This document shows positions 24,075 to 31,681 of a DNA stretch of 31,681 nucleotides, piece by piece. Position numbers and translations under genes: made by a program. This stretch comes from VRUE01 sp963805475 (GTDB lineage: Bacteria > Actinomycetota > Thermoleophilia > Solirubrobacterales > 70-9). Every line of letters starts with the position of its first letter. Position 1 is the stretch's first letter. The DNA lies in contig CAWDUO010000004.1 of the NCBI GenBank assembly GCA_963805475.1, positions 1 through 31,681 on the forward strand, in the 5' to 3' direction. The notes under the pieces are model-generated. The model had not been told where the DNA came from and searched no databases. It worked only from the letters and a program-made list of their open reading frames with translations.

Positions 24075-24117
24075 CAACTGTTCCTTTTCCTCTCTATTCG
24101 AGGAAAAGGAACAGTTG
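24075..24117. repeat. Palindrome E (17-bp perfect arms)
   Basis: Arms 24075-24091 and 24101-24117 (CAACTGTTCCTTTTCCT and its complement) enclose CTCTATTCG. It lies between the stop of the PucR gene and the GAGGAGG ribosome-binding site of alanine dehydrogenase. It shares CTGTTCCTTTTCC with palindrome F, while the second arm pair is A:T here and G:C there. Confidence 0.9.
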
Positions 24118-24131
24118 AACGAGGAGGTCCC

Positions 24132-25315
<1,184 letters not shown>

Positions 25316-25319
<4 letters not shown>

Positions 25320-26682
25320 GCGCATACGCGGTGGTCAACCCGGCGACGGGCGAGACGATCAGGGAGTACCCGGAGATGGCGACGAGGAGCTGCGCGCGGC
25401 GATCGGGCGGGCCGACGAGGCGGCCCGGACGTGGCCCGGCTCCTCGACCGTGGCCGAGCGCGCCGCGCTGCTGCGCCGCGTCGGCGAGCTGCACTCCGAG
25501 CGCCGCCGCGAGCTGGCCGAGATCGTCGTCCGCGAGATCGGCAAGCCGATCGAGCAGGCGCTGGCCGAGGTCGACTTCACCGCCGAGATCTACGGTTACT
25601 ACGCCGACCACGCCGAGAGCCTGCTGGCCGACGAGCCGATCGAGCTGCTGGACGGGGAGGGGACGGCTGTCGTCCGGCGCAGCCCCTTCGGCGTCCTGCT
25701 CGGGATCATGCCGTGGAACTTCCCCTACTACCAGGTCGCCCGCTTCGCGGCGCCGAACCTGGCGATCGGCAACACGATCCTGCTCAAGCACGCGCCGCAG
25801 TGCCCCGAGTCGGCCGAGGCGATGCAGCGGATCTTCGACGACGCCGGCTTCCCGCGGGGCGCCTACGAGAACGTCTACGCCACCGACGAGCAGATCGCCT
25901 GGGCCATCGCCGACCCGCGCGTGCGCGGCGTCTCGGTCACCGGATCCGAGCGCGCCGGCGCCGCCGTCGCCGAGGTCGCCGGGCGCAACCTGAAGAAGGT
26001 CGTGCTGGAGCTCGGCGGCTCGGACCCGTTCATCCTGCTCGCGACAGACGACCTCGACGCGGCCGCCGACGCCGCCGCCGAGGCGCGGCTCGACAACGCC
26101 GGCCAGTCCTGCAACGCGGCCAAGCGCTTCATCGTCGCCGACGAGCTCTACGACGGGTTCGTCGAGAAGCTGCGCGCGCGGTTCGCCGCGGCGCGGCCGG
26201 GCGACCCGACCGCCGAGGACACCGAGGTCGGGCCGCTCTCCTCGCGCACGGCGGCCGACCGGCTGGAGGACCAGGTGAAGCGGGCGGTTGCGGCCGGCGC
26301 CGAAGTGGTCCTCGGCGGCGGCCGCGAGGGCAACTACTTCGAGCCGACGATCCTCGCCGGGATCGAGCCCGGCGACGACGCCTCCCAGGAAGAGTTCTTC
26401 GGGCCGGTGGCGCAGGTCTACCGGGTGGGCTCCGAGGAGGAGGCGGTCGAGCTGGCCAACCGGACGCCGTTCGGCCTCGGCTCCTATGTGATGACCACCG
26501 ACCCCGCGCAGGCCGAGCGCGTCGCCGAGAAGATCGAAGCCGGGATGGTGTACGTCAACATCGTCGGCGCCGACGCCCCGGAGCTGCCGTTCGGCGGCTT
26601 CAAGCGCTCCGGCTTCGGCCGCGAGCTGGGCCGCTACGGCGCCGACGAGTTCGTCAACAAGAAGCTGATCCGCAGCGCCTGA
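25316..26682 (+). CDS. gabD: NAD-dependent succinate-semialdehyde-type dehydrogenase, one frameshift
   Basis: An aldehyde dehydrogenase: SPFGVLLGIMPWNFPYYQVA (substrate and NAD entry), VLELGGSDPFILL with the general-base glutamate, NAGQSCNAAKRFIV with the catalytic cysteine, and LPFGGFKRSGFGRELG near the end. The short length (about 455 residues) and motif set match the succinate-semialdehyde dehydrogenase branch, although other small aldehydes cannot be excluded. It would complete a GABA route to succinate. The ATG at 25316 overlaps the ald stop, giving the start AYAVVNPATGETIREYPE. One base is missing near 25380 (GGCGACGAGG where GGCGGACGAGG is expected), after which the frame is clean; the length of 3n+2 agrees with one deletion. 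Confidence 0.88.
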
Positions 26683-26699
26683 ACCGCCGATCCGCGCGG

Positions 26700-27101
26700 C
26701 TACGGGCGAAGTTCGGTGAAGCCCGCCGCGGCGAAGTCGCCGTCGAAGGCGAGCGCGTCGCGGATGCCGCGCGTCCGCATGTAGGCGAAGCTGGTCGCGT
26801 TGACGAAGGAGTACTCGCGCTCGTCGTGCCGGCGCAGCCAGCGCAGCGCTTCGTCTTCGATCTCCTCGGAGATCGAGACGACCTGCACATGGCGATTCCT
26901 GTCGCCGACGCTGTCGAGGAACTCCACGGCCCTGCCATGCCACAGCTTGCGGCGCAGAGTGGTCCAGGTCTCGCCTCGCACGTATGTGGACGTGACTATG
27001 CGCCGTCCCTCGAGCTGCTCGAATAGGCGCAGCGCTGCATCGTGGTGCCGGTCGCGCTCGTCGGCGCCGGCGACGAAGAACGATGTGTCGGCGAAGATCA
27101 G
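26700..27101 (-). CDS. PIN-domain toxin, apparent CTG start, altered active site
   Basis: A 133-residue PIN-domain ribonuclease-type toxin. Acidic active-site residues are Asp5 in IFADTSFFVA, Glu44 in TYVRGETWT and Asp120 in ALAFDGDF. The third position, normally Asp in a SxxDATSF context, is Asn101 here (EYSFVNATSF). No ATG, GTG or TTG lies near the domain start. The CTG at 27101-27099 overlaps the antitoxin stop as CTGA, exactly where an ATGA coupling would be, and would encode the first residue. The antitoxin is directly upstream. With Asn101 the enzyme may be weakened or metal-binding may differ. Confidence 0.85.
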   Translation of the reverse strand: MIFADTSFFVAGADERDRHHDAALRLFEQLEGRRIVTSTYVRGETWTTLRRKLWHGRAVEFLDSVGDRNRHVQVVSISEEIEDEALRWLRRHDEREYSFVNATSFAYMRTRGIRDALAFDGDFAAAGFTELRP

Positions 27102-27349
27102 GGGTCGGGGTTGGACGGGCCGTAGACGACCTCGTCGATCGTCCGGTTGTCGTCGGGATCGCTTCCGCCCGGCGACTTGAACAGCTTGAACAGCGGATCG
27201 TCCTCTATCGACGGCAATGGCCGTATCTCCTCCCGCACGCAACGCCTGATCACCTCCGCCTTGGACACGCCCTCTTCGTCGGCGCGGCGCTCCACCGCCG
27301 CGTCGAGCTCGGGCTCGATCGATATCTGCAGTCGCTTCATGCGGGCCAT
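27098..27349 (-). CDS. Ribbon-helix-helix antitoxin of the PIN toxin
   Basis: An 83-residue protein with an N-terminal ribbon-helix-helix (KRLQISIEPELDAAVERRAD, then GVSKAEVIRRCVREEI) and an acidic C-terminal arm (DPDDNRTIDEVVYGPS) for binding the toxin. It binds DNA as a dimer and should repress its own operon. The ATG at 27349 has AGAGGTG seven bases upstream on the minus strand; a second ATG at 27340 is possible. The 34-bp imperfect palindrome at 27348-27381 covers this ribosome-binding site and start. The stop overlaps the toxin's CTG. Confidence 0.88.
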   Translation of the reverse strand: MARMKRLQISIEPELDAAVERRADEEGVSKAEVIRRCVREEIRPLPSIEDDPLFKLFKSPGGSDPDDNRTIDEVVYGPSNPDP

Positions 27350-27381
27350 GTTACATCACCTCTCGGGAGGTAATGTAACAT
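27348..27381. promoter_or_regulatory. 34-bp palindromic operator over the antitoxin start
   Basis: The two halves (27348-27364 and 27365-27381) match at 15 of 17 positions; the outer ATGTTACAT/ATGTAACAT arms are perfect. It overlaps the antitoxin's ribosome-binding site and start codon, so binding could block both transcription and translation initiation. The divergent RTX gene begins 40 bases further on. Confidence 0.7.
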
Positions 27382-27420
27382 TTCAGCCCCAAAAGTGTCA
27401 AATTTCGCGCGTCGGGGACG

Positions 27421-29142
27421 GTGATCGGTACCCTCGGGACGGTGAGGACGCCAGGGAGAGGACTCGGCCTCGCCGCGCTCGCGATCGCCTTCGCCGCGCT
27501 CGCCCTCGGCGCCGGCGAAACGCCCGAAGAAGAACCGCCGCGCTGCCACGGGCGCCGGGCGACGATCGTCGGCACGGCCGGCGACGACGTCATCCACGGC
27601 ACGCCCGGGCGCGACGTGATCTGGGGCGGCCCGGGCGCCGACCAGATCTTCGGCAGCCTCGGCAACGACCTGATCTGCGGCGGCCCCGGCGACGACCTGA
27701 TCCACGGCGGCCGCGGCAACGACGAGCTCTACGGCGAAGCCGGCAGCGACCGCCTCTACGGCGACCTCGGCGACGACAAGGCCGCGGGCGGGCCCGGCGA
27801 CTACGACGAGGTCTCCGGCGGGCTCGGCATCGACACCCTCAACGGCGGCCCCGGCAACTACGACTTCGTCGACGGCGACTACGGCTACGACCGCATGGAC
27901 GGCGGCCCCGGCGCCCACGACGTCGCCTCCTTCGCCACCAACGTGGCCGGCGGCAAGGGCGCCGGCGTCTGGGTCGACCTCGCCCGGCACCGGGCGCGCG
28001 GCGACGGCCACGACCGCCTCTTCCGCTTCGAGGACGTCGAAGGCTCGGCCTTCGCCGACCAGCTGATCGGCGACAAGGGCCCCAACCGGATCGTCGGCGG
28101 CCCTGGCGACGACAAGCTGCGCGGCGGCGGCGCGGACGAGCTGGTCGGCGGCCAGGGCAGCGACACGTGCAGCGGCGCCAAGGGCCACACGACCTCCTGC
28201 GGCAGAGAACGTCCGCCCAAGGCCTCCGCCTACGTCCAGCTCGACCGCGTCAAAGGGGGCGGCGGCGGGCTGGTGGTCGTCGGCGGCGGCGGCCCCGACC
28301 ACTTCACCGTCGCCTTCGACGAAGCGACTCAGACCTTCGGCCTCAGCGCCGCCAAGGGCGTCGCGGTCGGCCCCGGCTGCGACCACGTCGGCGCCGACGC
28401 CGCCCAGGTCACCTGCCCCGCCGACGGCCCCGCCCGCTGGCTCACGGTCGACCTCGGCCCCGGCAACGACCGCTTCCGCGCCGAAGGCTCGCTCGCCGGC
28501 GCCCAGAACGTGCGGATCGGCGGCGGCCTCGGCGACGACACGATCAAGGCCGGCCCCGAGGACGACCTGCTCGAGTCCGGCCCCGGCGCCGACAGGCTCT
28601 ACGGCGGCGACGGCGCCGACGGGCTGATCGGCGGCCTCCCCGGCCCCACCTACCTCTACGGCGAAGGCGACGGCGACCTGCTCGCGGCGGGCGGCGGCTG
28701 CGCCGGCGGCGCCCTGGTCGGCGGGCCCGGCCGCGACGACGCCTCCTTCGCCGAGACCCAGGCCCATCCGGGCCTCCTCTACGTCTCCTTCGCCGCGCAC
28801 AAAGCCTGGATCGACACGCTGCTGCGGGAAGGCCGCTGCCGCCCCGTCCACCTCTCGCCCACCGACGAGGACATGGAGGGCTCCTTCGACAACGACGTGC
28901 TGATCGGCGATTCCGGCCCCAACGCGATGCTCGGCCAGCCCGGCGAAGACCGCTTCTACGGCAACGGCGGCGACGACGTCGTCGACGCCCGCGACGGCGT
29001 CCGCGACATCCACGTCCAGTGCGCCCGCCCCGGCCAGAAGCCCGAAGGCCGCGCCCTGCTCGACGGCATCGACCCGCACCCCTCCGGCTGCGCGATCGAA
29101 AAGCTCGGCGAACCTGTCCCGGGCCTCAACAACTCGGGCTGA
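27421..29142 (+). CDS. Secreted RTX-type calcium-binding repeat protein
   Basis: The 573-residue product starts with a hydrophobic signal-like segment (GLGLAALAIAFAALALGAG) and then carries two blocks of glycine/aspartate nonapeptide repeats: VGTAGDDVIHGTPGRDVIWG through about residue 165, a short block around residues 215-255, and a second main block (GGGLGDDTIKAGPEDDLLES on) to about residue 420, with more repeats near 490-525. These fold into calcium-binding beta rolls and are typical of exported proteins. No enzyme domain is recognised in the segments between. Start is GTG 27421; GTG 27442 would put the signal nearer the N-terminus and is equally possible. A hairpin follows the stop. Together with the protein at 1701 it is the second RTX-like protein here. 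Confidence 0.85.
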   Translation: MIGTLGTVRTPGRGLGLAALAIAFAALALGAGETPEEEPPRCHGRRATIVGTAGDDVIHGTPGRDVIWGGPGADQIFGSLGNDLICGGPGDDLIHGGRGNDELYGEAGSDRLYGDLGDDKAAGGPGDYDEVSGGLGIDTLNGGPGNYDFVDGDYGYDRMDGGPGAHDVASFATNVAGGKGAGVWVDLARHRARGDGHDRLFRFEDVEGSAFADQLIGDKGPNRIVGGPGDDKLRGGGADELVGGQGSDTCSGAKGHTTSCGRERPPKASAYVQLDRVKGGGGGLVVVGGGGPDHFTVAFDEATQTFGLSAAKGVAVGPGCDHVGADAAQVTCPADGPARWLTVDLGPGNDRFRAEGSLAGAQNVRIGGGLGDDTIKAGPEDDLLESGPGADRLYGGDGADGLIGGLPGPTYLYGEGDGDLLAAGGGCAGGALVGGPGRDDASFAETQAHPGLLYVSFAAHKAWIDTLLREGRCRPVHLSPTDEDMEGSFDNDVLIGDSGPNAMLGQPGEDRFYGNGGDDVVDARDGVRDIHVQCARPGQKPEGRALLDGIDPHPSGCAIEKLGEPVPGLNNSG

Positions 29143-29150
29143 GCCGCCCG

Positions 29151-29196
29151 CGTTTCCGGGTTCCTACGTGCCCTGGGACGGAGGAGCCCGGAAACG
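29151..29196 (+). terminator. Hairpin after the RTX gene
   Basis: Arms CGTTTCCGGG (29151-29160) and CCCGGAAACG (29187-29196) pair perfectly, with partial pairing inside the loop. It begins nine bases after the stop codon. No T-run follows, so it may stop transcription only partly, or be another member of the palindrome family. Confidence 0.5.
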
Positions 29197-29240
29197 GCGT
29201 CGGGATCGATCGAGCCTCTAAGATCGCTCCCAGCCGTTCC

Positions 29241-29313
<73 letters not shown>

Positions 29314-29360
29314 TCCAAGCGATCCGGCGGTTCCCGCCGCGCTTCTTCGTTCCGCGAGTT

Positions 29361-29516
29361 TCAGTAGTAGTGGCGGCGTCCGCCGACAGCGCGACCGCCT
29401 TGGCCGAGGAGCCAGAAGATCACGCCGAGGACCACGAGGATCCCGCCGATGAACCAGAGGAACCCGATGTTGAAGATGGTCGCCAGGACGAGACAGACGA
29501 TTCCGAGAATGATCAC
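29361..29516 (-). CDS. Small DUF6131-like membrane protein
   Basis: The 51-residue product starts at GTG 29516 (MIILGIVCLVLATIFNIGFL) with GGAGG eight bases upstream; a longer frame from 29549 is less likely. It has two membrane segments and ends in GGRAVGGRRHYY, a conserved tail of the small DUF6131-type proteins widespread in actinobacteria. The family is of unknown function and inserts in the cytoplasmic membrane. It is transcribed away from the acyl-CoA dehydrogenase gene. Confidence 0.82.
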   Translation of the reverse strand: MIILGIVCLVLATIFNIGFLWFIGGILVVLGVIFWLLGQGGRAVGGRRHYY

Positions 29517-29680
29517 TGTTCGAACCTCCGGTTGCGGTTTGCTGGCCACGTCGCTACCCGTAACCGCTGGATGGGAATCCGCTCGGCGTCGGGAGCGCCT
29601 GGGCCCGCGTGCACGGCGCCGGCGGATCGCCTCGGCGGACTGGCCATCCAGCCAGCCCGGGCGATAGCCTCCCGGGCCGC

Positions 29681-30823
29681 ATGGACTTCTCCCTGACCCC
29701 CGAGCAGGAGGACTTCGTCGCCGCGATCCGCGATTTCTGCGCGCGCGAGTGCGGCACGGCGGAGCAGCGCGAGCGGCTGACCGAGGGCTACGAGCTGCAC
29801 CACAGCTTCGACCTCTACCGCAAGATGGCCGAGCTGGGCTGGCTCGGGGTGACGATCCCCGAGGCCTACGGCGGCGCCGGCGGCTCGATGCTCGACGCCT
29901 GCCTGTTCATGGAGGAGACCAGCCGCGGGCTCGCGCCGATCGGCGGCTACGCGACGACGCTGATCGTCGCCGGCGCGACCCAGCGCTTCGGCAGCGAGGA
30001 GCAGAAGCGCGAGGTCCTCGGCGGGATCGCCGGCGGCGCGGTCGAGGCGATCGCGATGACCGAGCCCGAGGCGGGCTCGGACGTCGGCTCGCTGACCACC
30101 TCGGCCGAGCGCGTCGACGGCGGCTTCGTCCTCAACGGCCAGAAGGTCTTCATCTCCAACGCCCACATCGCCGACCACATCCTCGTCGTCTGCCGCACGA
30201 CCAAGGGCGAGTCCAAGCACGAGGGGCTTTCGATGATCTGGCTGCCGCGCGAGACGCCGGGCCTGGAGATCGTCCCGATCAAGACGATGGGCGGCAGCGA
30301 GACCAACACGCTCTACCTGAGCGACGTCGAGGCGCCCGAGGACGCCCTCCTCGGCGAGGTCGACCAGGCCTGGACGCAGCTGATGGCGGGGCTCAACGTC
30401 GAGCGGCTGATCCTCGCCGCGACGATGCTCGGGATCGGCCAGCGCGCCTTCGACGACGCGCTCGCCTACGTCAAGCAGCGCAAGCAGTTCGGCCGACCGA
30501 TCGGCTCCTTCCAGGCGCTCCAGCACCGGCTCGCCGACATGGCGACCGAGCTCGAATCCGCCCGCCTGATGACCCGCTGGGTCGCCGCCCTGACCGACGA
30601 GGACCCGGGCCGGATGCTCCCCCGCGAGGCCTCGATGGTGAAGCTGCACGTCACCGAGGTCGCCAAACGCGTCGCCGTCGAGGGGATGCAGCTGATGGGC
30701 GGCTACGGCTACTCCTCCGAGTACGACATGGAGCGCCTCGTCCGCGCGACGATGGTTTCGACCATCTACGGCGGCACCAGCGAGATCCAGCGCACGATCA
30801 TCGCCAAAACCCTCGGCCTCTGA
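29681..30823 (+). CDS. Acyl-CoA dehydrogenase
   Basis: The 380-residue flavoprotein oxidises an acyl-CoA at the alpha,beta position, passing electrons to ETF. Motifs: MTEPEAGSDVGSLTTSAER in the FAD/substrate region, GQKVFISNAHIADHILVVC, RKQFGRPIGSFQALQHRLAD, and the C-terminal TIYGGTSEIQR. The usual YEGT catalytic glutamate is replaced by Gly there; the base is more likely Glu241 in GLNVERLIL, as in isovaleryl-CoA and long-chain enzymes. Chain-length preference is not readable. The ATG at 29681 has no ribosome-binding site and lies 11 bases after a TAGCCT box (29664-29669), so it may be leaderless. Confidence 0.93.
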   Translation: MDFSLTPEQEDFVAAIRDFCARECGTAEQRERLTEGYELHHSFDLYRKMAELGWLGVTIPEAYGGAGGSMLDACLFMEETSRGLAPIGGYATTLIVAGATQRFGSEEQKREVLGGIAGGAVEAIAMTEPEAGSDVGSLTTSAERVDGGFVLNGQKVFISNAHIADHILVVCRTTKGESKHEGLSMIWLPRETPGLEIVPIKTMGGSETNTLYLSDVEAPEDALLGEVDQAWTQLMAGLNVERLILAATMLGIGQRAFDDALAYVKQRKQFGRPIGSFQALQHRLADMATELESARLMTRWVAALTDEDPGRMLPREASMVKLHVTEVAKRVAVEGMQLMGGYGYSSEYDMERLVRATMVSTIYGGTSEIQRTIIAKTLGL

Positions 30824-30862
30824 GCGCCCCGGGCGGCGCGCCGCCAAGTCCCGCGGGGCGCT
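30823..30862 (+). terminator. Strong GC hairpin after the acyl-CoA dehydrogenase gene
   Basis: AGCGCCCC (30823-30830) pairs with GGGGCGCT (30855-30862), enclosing a second perfect palindrome GGCGGCGCGCCGCC (30832-30845). It starts in the stop codon TGA. The absence of a T-run is common for terminators in GC-rich actinobacteria. Confidence 0.6.
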
Positions 30863-30936
30863 ATCCTTCGCGCCAGCCTCGTGCCTCGGCCCGGGGTTTT
30901 CTCTTGTAACGGCGTCGTTCGGCAACGAGGAGAAGC

Positions 30937-31101
30937 ATGGCTCGCGGAGATGTCCGCATCGCGGTGACGCTGGCTTGCGAAGACTGCAAGCGGCGCAATT
31001 ACCAGACCAACAAGTCGCGGCGAAACTCGCCGGACCGGATCGGGCTGCGCAAGTTCTGCCGCTGGTGCGGCAAGCACACCGCGCACAAGGAGACTCGCTA
31101 G
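30937..31101 (+). CDS. rpmG: 50S ribosomal protein L33
   Basis: A 54-residue basic protein, MARGDVRIAVTLACEDCKRR at the start and GLRKFCRWCGKHTAHKETR at the end. The two CxxC pairs show it is the zinc-binding type of L33, a component of the large ribosomal subunit. GAGGAGA lies just before the ATG. The stop is followed after 39 bases by secE, the standard order in many bacteria. Confidence 0.97.
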   Translation: MARGDVRIAVTLACEDCKRRNYQTNKSRRNSPDRIGLRKFCRWCGKHTAHKETR

Positions 31102-31117
31102 TGACGCGATCCGCCCG

Positions 31118-31140
31118 CGAGGGGGGGCGTTAAGCCCTCG
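31118..31140 (+). promoter_or_regulatory. Hairpin directly before the secE start codon
   Basis: CGAGGG (31118-31123) pairs with CCCTCG (31135-31140), the base before the ATG. The G-run in the hairpin is the only ribosome-binding-like sequence, so folding could limit secE translation. Confidence 0.35.
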
Positions 31141-31671
31141 ATGGCCAAATCCCGCGCACAGCGCAAGGCGGAGAAGCGCGCCCGCGAGGCCGAAGAACGC
31201 AAGCTGCGCTCCGGCGACGGCGAGCGCGAGACCGAGGCGCGCGCCCAGCACGACACCCAGGTCCCCGTCTCCGGCGACATCGCCGAGATCGAGGCGGTCG
31301 AGGCCGGGATGGCGGCCGGCGCCGCAGAAGCCGACCTCGAGACCCCCGACGCGCCGAAGTCGCGCGGCTCCCGCCGCGCCGGGGCGAAGGCGGTCAAGCA
31401 GGCCGAAAAGCGCGAGCGCGAGCAGCGCAAGGAGCGCGAGCGCCAGCAGCTCGCCAAGCGCCAGAAGCAGGCCCAGGCCCCGGCGGGCCAGCGCGGCGGC
31501 GTGATCGGCTTCCTCGTCTCCTGCTGGGCGGAGCTGCGCAAAGTCCAGTGGCCGGACCGCGAAACCCTCGTCCAGGCGACCGCGGTGACGATCCTCTTCG
31601 TCGCCGTCGCCGGCGTCTACCTCGGCGCCCTCGACAGCGCCTTCAGCTTCCTGATCAAGCAGATCCTCTAG
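31141..31671 (+). CDS. secE: Preprotein translocase subunit SecE with long charged N-terminus
   Basis: The C-terminal about 60 residues are typical SecE: GVIGFLVSCWAELRKVQWPD, with the conserved cytoplasmic helix, then the single membrane helix (VTILFVAVAGVYLGALDSAF). SecE clamps the SecY channel of the Sec translocon. The preceding about 115 residues are a charged Lys/Arg/Glu/Ala-rich extension (KAEKRAREAEERKLRSGDGE to EKREREQRKERERQQLAKRQ), longer than in most SecE proteins. The start at 31141 is the only one close to rpmG and gives 176 residues; internal starts would shorten the extension. Confidence 0.92.
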   Translation: MAKSRAQRKAEKRAREAEERKLRSGDGERETEARAQHDTQVPVSGDIAEIEAVEAGMAAGAAEADLETPDAPKSRGSRRAGAKAVKQAEKREREQRKERERQQLAKRQKQAQAPAGQRGGVIGFLVSCWAELRKVQWPDRETLVQATAVTILFVAVAGVYLGALDSAFSFLIKQIL

Positions 31672-31681
31672 CCGCTAGCGG

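Noticed and set aside
29513..30925. 470-codon minus-strand frame opposite the acyl-CoA dehydrogenase gene
   Set aside because: It is the antisense shadow of a clear acyl-CoA dehydrogenase and has no recognisable motifs.

Overview
The window is GC-rich bacterial DNA with an actinobacterial look. The right end carries a conserved housekeeping block (tRNA-Thr, then rpmG and secE). SecE has a very long charged N-terminal extension, many genes have GTG, TTG or apparently leaderless starts, and several small families (a DUF6131-like peptide, SEC-C/TPR, RTX repeats) are of actinobacterial type. My best guess is a member of the Thermoleophilia/Solirubrobacterales; this is inference from gene content and style, not from a marker phylogeny.

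Left part (1-10.7 kb): accessory DNA built up at a tRNA gene. The window opens inside tRNA-Asp(GTC). A perfect 45-bp copy of its 3' part lies at 5038-5082, and a 16-bp remnant of the same 3' end lies at 8768-8783, as expected for two islands stacked at one attachment site. The first island holds a LuxR-type regulator, a secreted calcium-repeat protein and small hypotheticals. The second holds a transposase-like gene with a divergent DUF6788 partner, a decayed SEC-C/TPR gene and a toxin-antitoxin (TA) pair. Beyond it come two more TA pairs and a scar where an excisionase fragment and an opposed integrase fragment abut. All three antitoxin genes here share an extended -10 promoter box exactly 12 bp before the start codon, suggesting leaderless mRNAs.

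Middle part (10.7-26.7 kb): metabolism. A methyltransferase diverges from an ECF sigma factor. Then come glutamate decarboxylase, two S51 (peptidase E/cyanophycinase-like) peptidases, an enolase-superfamily enzyme, ferritin, an FAD amine/amino-acid oxidoreductase, a broken UspA gene, a broken amino-acid permease, a class III aminotransferase, a PucR-type regulator, alanine dehydrogenase and a succinate-semialdehyde-type dehydrogenase. Together these could make GABA from glutamate, transaminate it (or a polyamine product) onto pyruvate, recycle the alanine with alanine dehydrogenase, and oxidise the semialdehyde to succinate.

This stretch is peppered with perfect 40-50 bp palindromes. Two of them, plus a 30-bp tandem repeat, lie in frame inside the FAD oxidoreductase, and another extends the C-terminus of alanine dehydrogenase. 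They resemble in principle the Rickettsia palindromic elements and are the most interesting signal in the window. The same stretch, between 18.9 and 25.4 kb, also has at least ten single-base frameshifts, which are either real decay or consensus errors.

Right part (26.7-31.7 kb): a PIN-domain/ribbon-helix-helix TA pair with a 34-bp operator over the antitoxin start, a large secreted RTX-repeat protein, tRNA-Thr(GGT), a small membrane peptide, an acyl-CoA dehydrogenase, rpmG and secE.
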